From: Anaerolineae bacterium
Lineage (GTDB): Bacteria > Chloroflexota > Anaerolineae > B4-G1 > SLSP01
Direction of reading: 5' to 3'
Assembly: GCA_016934645.1 (NCBI GenBank)
Contig: JAFGSL010000635.1
Coordinates: 1 to 10,897 of the forward strand
DNA: 10,897 bases
Translations under genes and position numbers: made by a program
The notes under the pieces: model-generated
Seen by the model: only the letters and a program-made list of their open reading frames with translations
What the model was told of the DNA's origin: nothing
Database searches by the model: none
In this document: positions 1-7,167 of the stretch, in pieces
Layout: every line of letters starts with the position of its first letter
Position numbering within the stretch: the stretch's first letter is position 1

Positions 1-32
1 GAGATCAGCGCGTTGCACCCATAAAAAGGCTC

Positions 33-716
33 TTAGCTGCTCTTGGTGGGCATATACTTCGCTAGCTTAGCCGCTAGATTGGAGAGGGGCAAGCTTTGCA
101 GCCAGATTCTCCCGGGGCCGGTCAGCGTGGCGAGGAAGAGTCCCTCACCACCAAACAGCACGTTAGTGAGGCCCTTGACCGTCGAAATATCATAGTGGAC
201 GGTCGGTTCAAAACAGGCAATGTGACCGGGATCCACTTTCATCGTTTCACCGGCCTGCAACGTGTACTCGCGTACCTCGCCAGGGATTTCCAGGAATGCA
301 AAGCCTGGGCCAGAAATCTGCTGCAGGATAAAGCCTTCGCCACCGAAGAAACCAGCACCGAGTCTCTTGCGGAAGTGCATCTTCATCTCGACCGAATCCT
401 GCGCGCACATAAAGGCGTCTTTCTGGCAAATGAGGCTTTGTCCGGCCTCGAGCCTGACGTCAATGACCTTGCCGGGCGCTTCCGGCGTGAAGACAATCAA
501 AGCTTCGGGGTCGTGGCTTGTGTACGTTGTCATAAAGAGGGACTCGCCTGCCAGCGCGCGGCCCAGCCCTTTCATCAAACCACCCTTGGTATTTGTCGTC
601 ATCTCGATATTGCCCTTCATCCAGGCCATACCACCGGACTCAGTGTACATCGACTCGCCGTTGCTCAGATAGACTTCCAGTGTGGGGAGTACAGTTCCAT
701 TAATCTCGTAACGCAT
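33..716 (-). CDS. AIM24 family protein (TIGR00266/DUF124 type)
   Basis: A 227-residue soluble protein with no signal peptide or membrane segment. It is rich in short beta-strand and Gly-turn patterns, with two similar halves: the GGEGFILQQISGPGFAFLEI stretch near residues 125-144 is echoed by GGEGLFLATLTGPGRIWLQS near residues 188-207. The opening region with ESGGMAWMKGNIEM, then a GLGRALAGESLFMTTY segment, is characteristic of bacterial AIM24/TIGR00266 proteins, which fold as a double-stranded beta-helix. Length is normal for the family. In yeast the namesake is a mitochondrial inner-membrane organisation factor; the bacterial role is unknown, so no function is claimed. The ATG at 716 follows a strong AAGGAGGT box and a good sigma70-like promoter, so it is probably transcribed on its own. 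The TAA stop lies just inside the left edge of the window. Family assignment is secure; function is not. Confidence 0.9.
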   Translation of the reverse strand: MRYEINGTVLPTLEVYLSNGESMYTESGGMAWMKGNIEMTTNTKGGLMKGLGRALAGESLFMTTYTSHDPEALIVFTPEAPGKVIDVRLEAGQSLICQKDAFMCAQDSVEMKMHFRKRLGAGFFGGEGFILQQISGPGFAFLEIPGEVREYTLQAGETMKVDPGHIACFEPTVHYDISTVKGLTNVLFGGEGLFLATLTGPGRIWLQSLPLSNLAAKLAKYMPTKSS

Positions 717-757
717 AGTGTTACCTCCTTTTTGGGATTAAAGAAATAATCATCTTC

Positions 758-785
758 ATTATAGCATGGTGTGCTATTGCGACAA
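758..785 (-). promoter_or_regulatory. Sigma70-type promoter of the AIM24 gene, with a dyad in the spacer
   Basis: On the minus strand TTGTCG (780-785) and TATAAT (758-763) are separated by 16 bp, about 42 bp before the ATG at 716. A perfect inverted repeat, ATAGCA-N5-TGCTAT, occupies 761-777 and overlaps the -10 box and spacer, which is a typical position for a repressor operator. Confidence 0.65.
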
Positions 786-809
786 GACAGTGAGGATGCA
801 CGGGAACGT

Positions 810-1688
810 TCAGACAGCTTTGAGCACTGCCGCCACCGCGCGAATATGTTCCGGCGTACTGCCGCAACATCCGCCGAAAATCTTGACGCCTGCTTCTGCC
901 ACGAATCGCTGCGCGTACTCGGCCATAATCTCCGGCGTCACGTCGTAGACCAGATCGCCGCCCTCGGCGTGCGGCAGGCCAGCGTTCGGTTTCGCCATCA
1001 AGATAGCGTCCGGGACAGCAGCGCGCATCTTGATGACCGCATCCAGTGTCTCGCTCAACGTGCGCCCGCAGTTCGCACCGATGACGGCGACATCCATCGC
1101 CCACAGTGTCTGCGCCGCCTTCTCCGGCTTGACCCCCATCATCGTGCGGCCTTTCGTGTCGAAGCTCATCGTCACCAGGATGGGCAGATCGGTCACTTGT
1201 CGCGTTCCTTCGATAGCCGCGGTGGCTTCGCCCAGATCGCTCATCGTTTCAATGAGGATCGCGTCGGCACCGCCTTCGGCCAGCGCCGCGGCCTGGGCCG
1301 CAAATCCACTGACAGCGTCAGCGTAAGAGAGTGTTCCGAGCGGCTCCAAAAGCTGTCCGGTCGGCCCGATGTCGCCGATGACCAGCGCCTGATCGCCAAT
1401 GATCTCGCGGGCCAGTTGCGCTGCTGCCAGGTTTACTGCGTGAACTTGCTCGTGCAGGTTGTCCCGCTGCAGACGCGCAGGCGCGCCGCCAAACGTGTTC
1501 GTCAGGATCAAATCCGCTCCGGCGTCGAGATAAGCCCGGTAGAGCGCGCGCACGGCATCGGGATTCTCGAGGTTCCAGCGCTCAGGCGCTGCGCCAATCG
1601 GAAGGCCGGCCTTTTGCAGCATGGTGCCCGTTGCGCCATCAGCAACCAGAACTGGCTTGGTGTTCAAATACGTGGTAAATTTGGACAT
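810..1688 (-). CDS. Homocysteine S-methyltransferase family protein (stand-alone Hcy-binding domain)
   Basis: A 292-residue single-domain protein of the Hcy-binding (Pfam S-methyl_trans) barrel. It opens with the family motif DGATGTMLQ (about residues 17-25), followed by NTFGG, GDIGPTG and a fully conserved zinc-thiolate set: Cys207 in GANCG and Cys274-Cys275 in GGCCGSTPEHI. These cysteines hold the zinc that activates homocysteine thiolate for methylation to methionine. The sequence resembles the N-terminal module of cobalamin-dependent MetH more than a complete MetH: folate, B12 and activation domains are absent. It may therefore use another methyl donor, such as S-methylmethionine, or work with separate corrinoid partners. 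The ATG at 1688 is chosen because GGAGGTAA lies 4-5 bases upstream; a TTG at 1700 is in frame but would contain that ribosome binding site. A structured region with a terminator lies about 100 bp upstream. Confidence 0.9.
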   Translation of the reverse strand: MSKFTTYLNTKPVLVADGATGTMLQKAGLPIGAAPERWNLENPDAVRALYRAYLDAGADLILTNTFGGAPARLQRDNLHEQVHAVNLAAAQLAREIIGDQALVIGDIGPTGQLLEPLGTLSYADAVSGFAAQAAALAEGGADAILIETMSDLGEATAAIEGTRQVTDLPILVTMSFDTKGRTMMGVKPEKAAQTLWAMDVAVIGANCGRTLSETLDAVIKMRAAVPDAILMAKPNAGLPHAEGGDLVYDVTPEIMAEYAQRFVAEAGVKIFGGCCGSTPEHIRAVAAVLKAV

Positions 1689-1703
1689 GGTTACCTCCAA
1701 TCT

Positions 1704-1740
1704 ACGAATGAACGAATCACAAAATCAGCAAATGACGAAT
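1704..1740. repeat. Short ACGAAT-rich direct repeats upstream of the methyltransferase
   Basis: The hexamer ACGAAT occurs at 1704, 1712 and 1735, all in the same orientation, in the leader just upstream of the methyltransferase ribosome binding site. The tract is AT-rich and looks like degenerate low-complexity repetition rather than an operator. I recall similar ATTCGT-rich leaders in Anaerolineae genomes but cannot verify this. Confidence 0.35.
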
Positions 1741-1784
1741 TGCGTTTCTTGTATCTTGTATGATACCACAGAAGTGCGCTAAGA

Positions 1785-1985
1785 CTACAAAAGCCGCCAA
1801 ATGCGGCAGGGTCTTATCATTCTCGCTCCGAGGGGAACGCCAGTTCCCCGTTTTAAGCCGAGATACGTCATAAGACGCGGATCTGGTCGGATGCTACACA
1901 TCCACGTCCGCTCGAAGCAAAATGGGAACTGTGATGAGAATAACAAAGCTCTGCCAAATGCGGACATGGTCAGAGGCCGACCGAG
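1785..1985 (-). ncRNA. Candidate structured RNA (orphan leader, riboswitch-like element or 3' UTR RNA)
   Basis: No credible protein is encoded here; the short reading frames on both strands lack a good ribosome binding site and resemble nothing. Read on the minus strand the segment folds into nested elements. P2 is CCAUGUCCGC (1969-1960) with GCGGACGUGG (1911-1902): 10 pairs including one U-G that would be a C-A mismatch on the plus strand. Outside it GGUCGG (1982-1977) can pair with CCGACC (1890-1885). A second domain has GUCUUAU (1875-1869) with AUAAGAC (1817-1811), an inner UCUCG/CGAGA helix, and an apical hairpin GGGGAAC-UGGC-GUUCCCC (1849-1832). An intrinsic terminator follows. No known riboswitch signature is recognised. 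The next gene downstream is the homocysteine S-methyltransferase. Confidence 0.45.
1789..1807 (-). terminator. Intrinsic terminator between glycosidase and methyltransferase genes
   Basis: On the minus strand GCCGC-ATTTG-GCGGC is followed directly by TTTT. The stem has five G-C pairs. The U-run is short, so efficiency may be moderate. It would end transcripts from the glycosidase operon or of the structured RNA, about 100 bp before the methyltransferase start. Confidence 0.55.
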
Positions 1986-2073
1986 CCTATACGCGGGAAA
2001 GGGCAAGATTCTATCCGAAAATTGTGCTTGCGAGTGTTTCTAGTGCACCAACAACAAATTCTCAGACAGGTTT

Positions 2074-3678
2074 TTAGTGGATGATCAGCACATCGAGGGA
2101 GACGGTTCCGTCGATAGCAGTCAACGTAAGCGTTTCGCGCTTTGAGGAAAGATGGCGCGATATGACAACCGGTTCGCCGCGCAGGTCGAGGGTGCGGCTT
2201 TCGCCATCGCTGCTAGTAATGCGGAGTACACCTTTACCAAAGCCAGGATTGAGCGTGAGCACACGTCCCTCCCACGTAAGACTGACACTGTCACCGGGCG
2301 TTCTGGTCGTGCGATAGCCACCAAGCACAGCATTGACGTCCGATTCTTCTTCCCAATCACCTTCATAGGCAAGCTGCCAACTCGTCTCCTGGTGAACGCC
2401 CGCGTAGAGCGTGGGTTCTAACGTGTTGAGATACGTGGACAGACTTTCATAGATAGGGAGCGGCGTGAAATCCGGCTCGACCATGCGGAAGTAGTAGAAG
2501 GGTTGGTCGCGTTCTGCATCCGACGCGCGCTTAAAAAACCAGACGGTCGTCACTCCGACCCACGGCCACTCGCGCTGGATGCGCTCGTAAGCCAGTGGGG
2601 CGTAGCGCGCTTGCTGCTCCAACGTCACCCGGCCATACTGCGCATCGATGCCTTCAGGCGCTGCATTGCTGTTCATCTCGCTGATCCAGATCGGCTTGTG
2701 GGCATCGCCGTTAGCGACCATCACGTCGCGCACCCACAATGGGCGCGAGAAGTTGACATGGCCCTGTGTGGGCCGCATCCGGTGATCGGTGGGGCCAGAC
2801 CAGAGCATATAGTCATTGACCGCCATCACGTCGAAACACGCCCCCGCGCCCGCATCATACATCCGCTGCAAGAAAATGACGTCCATCAGGTTGTTACCTT
2901 CGTAGGCAGGATTCCACGTACCGAGTTCCGCCGTTGGGGCCATCGCACCACTGATGACGACGGCCTGGGGATCGACAGCTTTGATACGAGTGTAGGCTAG
3001 GCAAAGCAACTCCGTGTACGCTTCGGGATCGACCGGCTGGTTGCCCCATTCAGGATAGATATTCGGCTCGTTCCAGATTTGGTAGAAGCGGATACGTCCA
3101 CGATACCGTTCCACCACAGCGCTGACGTAATCGGCGTAGTCGGCGATATCGTCAGGCGGGCCAAATGCGCCGCGCGCAGTTCCATCGTAGCGGCTCCACT
3201 CTGGCGGCGCTTCCAACCGGGCGATGATCGCCAGGCCATACTGTTCGGTCAGTTCGACAATGTTGTCGTATTTGTCCCATGCGGAGCGATAAGGTTCGTG
3301 GCGGCGATCTTCAAAATCGCCCTTACCATGGATTTCAATGTCGTACCAGGGGAACGACTGGCGAATCCAGCGGAAGCCAGCATCGGCGATCATCTGTAGC
3401 GATTGGGCACGCTTTTCAGGCTCGACTTCCTGCTCCAGGAAAGTGTTCACACCAAACGGTGGCAGGTCGGTATAGGCGACGGCAACGTCGTCGTCCGTGT
3501 GGGGCAACGGACGGGTCCAGCGGAAGACCCACTGCACCAGACCGCGCAGTTGGGGAAGCAAACGCTCCTCACCGGTGATGGAGAAAAGTCGCGCGCGTGG
3601 ATCAGGGAACAACCATGCAATACCCGCCAACACAGCGAGTATCAGCAGTGCCAGAATGGGCCAAAGTCGGCGAACCAT
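2074..3678 (-). CDS. Membrane-anchored clan GH-A glycoside hydrolase (GH5/GH39-like)
   Basis: A 534-residue protein. Residues 7-23 form a hydrophobic N-terminal segment after MVRR, so it is probably an uncleaved signal anchor with the catalytic part outside the cytoplasm. The TIM-barrel region (about 70-430) has the two clan GH-A glutamates: the acid/base in IWNEPN (Glu204) and the probable nucleophile in WISEMN (Glu334), 130 residues apart. Residues 430-534 look like a beta-rich C-terminal domain. The WNEPN form and overall layout recall GH39 or unclassified GH5-like enzymes; substrate cannot be deduced, though cell-wall or exopolysaccharide glycan is plausible. It starts 13 bp after the stop of the Cys-rich gene, with only a weak Shine-Dalgarno sequence, which suggests translational dependence on that gene. 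The catalytic residues are intact. Confidence 0.82.
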   Translation of the reverse strand: MVRRLWPILALLILAVLAGIAWLFPDPRARLFSITGEERLLPQLRGLVQWVFRWTRPLPHTDDDVAVAYTDLPPFGVNTFLEQEVEPEKRAQSLQMIADAGFRWIRQSFPWYDIEIHGKGDFEDRRHEPYRSAWDKYDNIVELTEQYGLAIIARLEAPPEWSRYDGTARGAFGPPDDIADYADYVSAVVERYRGRIRFYQIWNEPNIYPEWGNQPVDPEAYTELLCLAYTRIKAVDPQAVVISGAMAPTAELGTWNPAYEGNNLMDVIFLQRMYDAGAGACFDVMAVNDYMLWSGPTDHRMRPTQGHVNFSRPLWVRDVMVANGDAHKPIWISEMNSNAAPEGIDAQYGRVTLEQQARYAPLAYERIQREWPWVGVTTVWFFKRASDAERDQPFYYFRMVEPDFTPLPIYESLSTYLNTLEPTLYAGVHQETSWQLAYEGDWEEESDVNAVLGGYRTTRTPGDSVSLTWEGRVLTLNPGFGKGVLRITSSDGESRTLDLRGEPVVISRHLSSKRETLTLTAIDGTVSLDVLIIH

Positions 3679-3691
3679 AGCCTATAAGGAT

Positions 3692-4066
3692 TTACCAATC
3701 TGTGGGCGAGGGCTCTTTTTCTCCGAGCAGCGATGCAACTGAGAGCGGCTGCTCTTTGCTGAGGTAGGCTTGTACATCCGCGAGGGCACGTTCGTAAAGC
3801 TCAAGCAAGGCATCATCATCCCCTTTGAAACCGCTGACCGTGCGCCGGGCGCAGGTACAGCATCCCAGTGAGGCACGATAACTATCGAGATCACAAGTTA
3901 GGCAACTGCCAAGCTTGATCATCATCAAGCCAAAAGCCAATACTTCCTCATAGTGGTGCGGCAAAAACGCTATCCGCTCAATTAAATACTGCCACTGAGG
4001 ACCACGAAGATCGCGCAATTGTTGGATGCAACGGGGTGGAAAAAGGATTTCGCTATCTGGATACAT
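3692..4066 (-). CDS. Small Cys-rich conserved hypothetical protein
   Basis: A 124-residue protein that I cannot name. It is predicted soluble and mostly helical, without a signal peptide. Its centre carries a clustered cysteine motif: Cys55 and Cys58 as CLTC, then Cys69, Cys70 and Cys72 as CCTC followed by ARR, with a further Cys13. The CxxC-x10-CCxC spacing suggests zinc or iron-sulfur binding, which is an inference. The sequence before it, FGLMMIKLGSC, is hydrophobic and probably packs against the metal site. It is the first gene of a two-gene unit with the glycosidase and has its own promoter ending about 40 bp upstream. The ribosome binding site before ATG 4066 is weak. Codon use fits the GC-rich neighbours, and the cysteine conservation pattern argues for a real gene. 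Confidence 0.72.
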   Translation of the reverse strand: MYPDSEILFPPRCIQQLRDLRGPQWQYLIERIAFLPHHYEEVLAFGLMMIKLGSCLTCDLDSYRASLGCCTCARRTVSGFKGDDDALLELYERALADVQAYLSKEQPLSVASLLGEKEPSPTDW

Positions 4067-4103
4067 TTTTGCTCACTGTATAAGACTCCCTGGAATAGGC
4101 CCT

Positions 4104-4132
4104 ATAATAGCACAATAAGAACGTTTTTTCAA
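4104..4132 (-). promoter_or_regulatory. Promoter for the Cys-rich protein and glycosidase operon
   Basis: On the minus strand TTGAAA (4127-4132) and TATTAT (4104-4109) are separated by exactly 17 bp, giving a leader of about 30 bases before ATG 4066. The -35 box lies inside an 11-bp sequence that recurs in inverted orientation at 4861-4871. A small dyad, CTTAC-N4-GTAAG (4165-4178), lies about 30 bp upstream of the -35 box. Confidence 0.6.
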
Positions 4133-4278
4133 GGGTTTTTCTAAGAATTTCCGAGAGAATTTGCCTTACTAACGTAAGATTTGTGCAACCAGCGGCCAAA
4201 ATGGTCATCTGGACGCAAAAACACAACTTTTTGAACAACGGCAGCCTTAGCCACAGCTTCGATACGCGCGGTATCATC

Positions 4279-4302
4279 ACGTAGAACCTCATGTTTCTAC
4301 GT
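4279..4302. repeat. Perfect 8-bp dyad spanning the TetR stop codon
   Basis: ACGTAGAA-N8-TTCTACGT is centred on the TGA stop of the TetR gene. No T-run follows on either strand, so it is not a standard terminator. It could be a regulator-binding site or a transcript-stabilising hairpin. Confidence 0.4.
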
Positions 4303-4813
4303 TGACCGAGATAATCACCTGATGGGTAATCTTGGATACAGTGTCAAGCAGTATGGCTTCGTCATATTTAAACTCCATCAAAACATGGGAAGCGCCACGG
4401 AGAAGAAATGACAGCAAAATTTCCTTTTCAGGTATGCCACTTAGCGACGGATAATGCGTGAATAGATAGCTTTCGATCTTATCCAGCAGAATGTTCATCC
4501 TGCCAGAAAATAAGGTCATAATTAAACCTTCATGGGATTTAAATGCATAATACAGTCCTTTAATAAAGCTCTCCGGATCAACAAACAGGGAATTTATGGG
4601 TTCAAAGCTGTTCATAATGGACACTATGGTTTCATCTTCTATTTCTTCGGAAAGAGCGTATATGTTTTGATAGTGCTTATAGAACGTCGTTTTGTTGATC
4701 AAAGCAAGCTCACATAACTTTTTCACCTTGATCTTTTCGAGCGTACTCTCCGAACGGAGCTCCAAAAAGACTTCTCGTATGTTTCTTTTTGTTTTGACGA
4801 CCCGTAAATCCAT
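4289..4813 (-). CDS. TetR/AcrR-family transcriptional regulator
   Basis: A 174-residue protein. Residues 10-55 form the TetR-type DNA-binding domain: the first helix around NIREVFLELR, then the helix-turn-helix across KIKVKKLCELALINKTTFYKHY, with the family's typical TTFYKHY recognition helix. The remainder (60-174) is the variable all-helical ligand and dimer domain. It is slightly shorter than the usual 190-220 residues. ATG 4813 has an excellent AGGAGG box 7 bases upstream. Its base composition and its Ile-, Lys- and Glu-rich protein contrast with the GC-rich neighbours, and the sequence style is that of low-GC Firmicutes, which suggests acquisition by transfer. No efflux pump or enzyme that it would obviously control lies alongside. 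Palindromes TTGCTAAAGCAA (4851-4862) and CCATTTTGG (4835-4843) upstream could be autoregulatory operators. Confidence 0.88.
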   Translation of the reverse strand: MDLRVVKTKRNIREVFLELRSESTLEKIKVKKLCELALINKTTFYKHYQNIYALSEEIEDETIVSIMNSFEPINSLFVDPESFIKGLYYAFKSHEGLIMTLFSGRMNILLDKIESYLFTHYPSLSGIPEKEILLSFLLRGASHVLMEFKYDEAILLDTVSKITHQVIISVNVET

Positions 4814-4853
4814 AATGGAGCCTCCTAAATCCTACCATTTTGGAAAACAGTTG

Positions 4854-7008
4854 CTAAAGCAACCCTTGAAAGCCCGGCTCGCCGACGAGGGCAAAGTCGG
4901 TAAAGTGGTCGATCTGCATCACCACTCGGTTGCTCTCAGTGTCCACGGCATAGCTCTCCGGGAAGGTCCACTGATTCGTCGTTGTTGAAAAGTAAGCGGG
5001 CTTGAGAAAGTGCTCGGCGATGCCCTGCTGCCACAACTCTCGATCATCATAGGCAAAGCCGATGATCACATCCTGGTTAAAGTGCTCGGTGATCGGCTGC
5101 CCCTCCCCGTCCACGGCGGTAAAGGCGTAACCGTACCGGTAGACATTGGCGTGCCGCTGGTGAGGCAGCGTGGCGATGGCACGATGTGCAGCGTCACCAA
5201 TCCCTCCACCGGCATCGCGCCGCCAGGGATGTAGATGTGCGTACCGTCGGCCAGCAGAATGCGCTGGGGCTGAGAGGCATCAAAGGTGACGGCCACCGGT
5301 GCTGGCTTGGGATATGGCCCGGTCAAGACCAGGTCTTGCGTCGTGCCACCGGCCCCTAGGACCACCTCTTCCCGCGTCATCCAGTACTGGCTCGACGTCT
5401 CGTAAACCGCCCCCAAGTGCCAGGTCGTGTTCGAGACCACGTCCAAGCTGTAGGAGCCTATCGAGTTGGTCACCGGCACACGAGCCTTGACGAAGGCATC
5501 GTCTTCGGACCAGCCCCAGATCAAGACGGTATCGGTCACGCACGAGGTGCCACTGATGCTGACCGTGCCGGAAATGACAGCGTCGGGCTGGCGGAACTGG
5601 AGAACATGACCGCCGGAGACACCGTCGGACGGCACAGACACGCGGCGCAGCGCCAGCTTGATCGAGTCGGTGACGCTGACCGTCGCGCCTAGATGATAAT
5701 CGCCGTAGGGCACGCGCAGGCTGAAGCCTCCATCTTCACCCAAACGGGTCGAAAGCCACAGCTTGTTCACCACTGAGCCGGTCCCGTCGGCGATGACCTG
5801 GGCCCCGGCCAGCGGCGTGCCATCCGGCTCCAGCATGGTGCCAGTGATGAGGCCATCCCGCTCGGCGACCGGCAGGGCCACGGGCACCGTCTGATCGGAG
5901 GCCACGGGCACGTTCTTGTGATGCAGGAGTCCCACGTAATCCGACTGCGGATCTACACGGTAGCCCAGGTGCCACAAACCCGCTGCCACGGTCATGGTGA
6001 ACGTACCGTTACCGGGGTCGACCGCCGTACCCACCCAGTTTCCACCGGCCCAGGCCGCGACGCCCGCATCCACTCCAGAGACGACTTGTTGATCACGCGG
6101 GTCCCACAGAGCGCCGACGATGCGAGCGTCTTTCTCCTTGACCGTCAGCGTCACGGCCGTCGTCGCCCCGGCGCTCACGATCACCGCTCTCTCGCCAGCC
6201 AACATATAGTCACTGCCTGCCGGCAGGTAAGCGGCCACGCGGTAGATGCCCCTGGGGACGTGGATTTCAAAAGCACCCGCCCGGATAGGTGCGCCGTTGT
6301 GCAGCGTCGGCGAGACGACATGCGTTGCCCCGGCCCAACCCTTGACGTCGGTCACCGGGTTACCCGCTTCGTCCACCAGGATGCCCTCGATGGTCGCGTT
6401 GGCGGTGACGAGTGAGAAACTCACGTCGCTGACGACCTCGGTAGAAGAGACGGGCACAGATGCACCGGGACCGGCGTAGATGTAGGGCTGCTCAGGGCCG
6501 GGCGAGGGCTGTACCAGCCACCGCCCTGCCACGACGGAGAGCGCATACTGACCATCAGATCCAGTGATGGCCCTCACGCCGCCGGGCGCGCCGGGCCGCC
6601 AGGCCGAGACCGGGATACCGGCTACTCCCGCGCCGCCCTCGTCGGTCACGGCGCCCGTGATGAGAGCGTCCTTCTCCAACAGTGTCAGCGTTCCCAGGTC
6701 GTAGGTGCCGTTGGGTGGTACCTGAATCGGCTCGACCACCGGCCCCATATAGCTCGGGTCCTCGGGGGTGACCGAGACTTTGTAGCCGCCATTCGGTACA
6801 GCGACGTCAAAATCCCCGTCGGGGCTGACGACAGTCCGCGCGCCGATTCCCTCGTCGTTGTACAGCGACACGGTGACGGTAAACGGCAACATCGCCGTCC
6901 CACCGCCAGGTAGGACCACCGTGCCTGTGACGTACTCGCTGTAGTCAGCAGCATCACCAGCGCCACCACCAGTGATAACCATCTGTACATTGTGCTCTTT
7001 GCGTTCAT
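4854..7008 (-). pseudogene. Secreted repeat-domain surface protein, broken by two frameshifts
   Basis: Three frame segments together make one protein of about 710 residues. An AGGAGGG box precedes ATG 7008, which opens a clear Sec signal peptide (MYRWLSLVVALVMLLTTAS, ending in SQA). After about 25-29 residues the frame must change to reach the main open frame (first Met at 6982, stop at 5066), and near 5177 it must change again to reach the C-terminal part ending at 4854. The body holds about six repeats of a 90-residue beta-sandwich of carboxypeptidase-regulatory-like type, each beginning with an I-x-G-x-V/L pattern and carrying G-x-Y/F-x-L-x-V followed by an aromatic strand. The C-terminal portion, with a DGTHIYIPGGAM motif and a final HFTDFALVGEPG, resembles a ZU5-like domain. 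It is probably an adhesive or structural surface protein. Both breaks fit loss of one base, by mutation or by sequencing error. Confidence 0.75.
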
Positions 7009-7136
7009 TTGCGTCCCTCCTGATCGTAGGTAATCATTGATCCAAACATAACTTTCTCAACGTCTATACGCTTTCAGGACAGTCGAAATAGTTTAGTTTC
7101 ATATGGACGGATCAGTAAAGAATCGTCTAGCCAAAG

Positions 7137-7164
7137 TCAAGAACAGTTCATATTCACCTCCTTT
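7137..7164 (-). promoter_or_regulatory. Strong ribosome binding site followed by a four-codon reading frame
   Basis: On the minus strand AAAGGAGGTGA (7164-7154) lies directly before ATG 7151, which opens only Met-Asn-Cys-Ser-stop (TGA at 7139-7137). The Shine-Dalgarno strength is unusual for so short a frame. It may be a leader peptide or the start of a lost gene. The AGGTG of this site can pair with CACCT at the end of the neighbouring inverted repeat. Confidence 0.4.
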
Positions 7165-7167
7165 CGT

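Larger units (their letters stand above)
4127..4871. repeat. Inverted-repeat-bracketed AT-rich segment carrying the TetR gene
   Basis: TTTCAAGGGTT at 4127-4137 is matched perfectly in inverted orientation by AACCCTTGAAA at 4861-4871. The 11-bp arms sit close to the two borders of a segment visibly richer in A and T than its surroundings. This could be a small inserted cassette or an IS-derived remnant. No transposase, no flanking target duplication and no extended terminal repeats are visible, so a chance match is possible. Confidence 0.3.

Noticed and set aside
96..749. 217-codon plus-strand open frame
   Set aside because: Antisense to the AIM24 gene, no ribosome binding site, and a product with no recognisable features.
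771..1763. 330-codon plus-strand open frame
   Set aside because: It is antisense to the methyltransferase, whose minus-strand frame has all catalytic cysteines and a strong ribosome binding site. The antisense product is Arg- and His-rich without any domain.
1785..2043. Two short frames, minus 2006-1785 and plus 1801-2043
   Set aside because: They overlap each other and the dense stem-loops, lack Shine-Dalgarno sequences and show no protein-like pattern.
1700..2074. Known riboswitch (SAM-I, cobalamin, T-box) or 6S RNA
   Set aside because: The conserved core sequences of these families were not found, and the ends do not pair as in 6S RNA.
4053..4292. 79-codon minus-strand frame between TetR and the Cys-rich gene
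   Set aside because: It runs across the operon promoter and into the next gene, and the product looks random.
5066..5182. Programmed -1 frameshift in the surface protein
   Set aside because: No slippery heptamer or downstream pseudoknot is apparent, and a second frame break at the signal peptide favours mutation or sequencing error.
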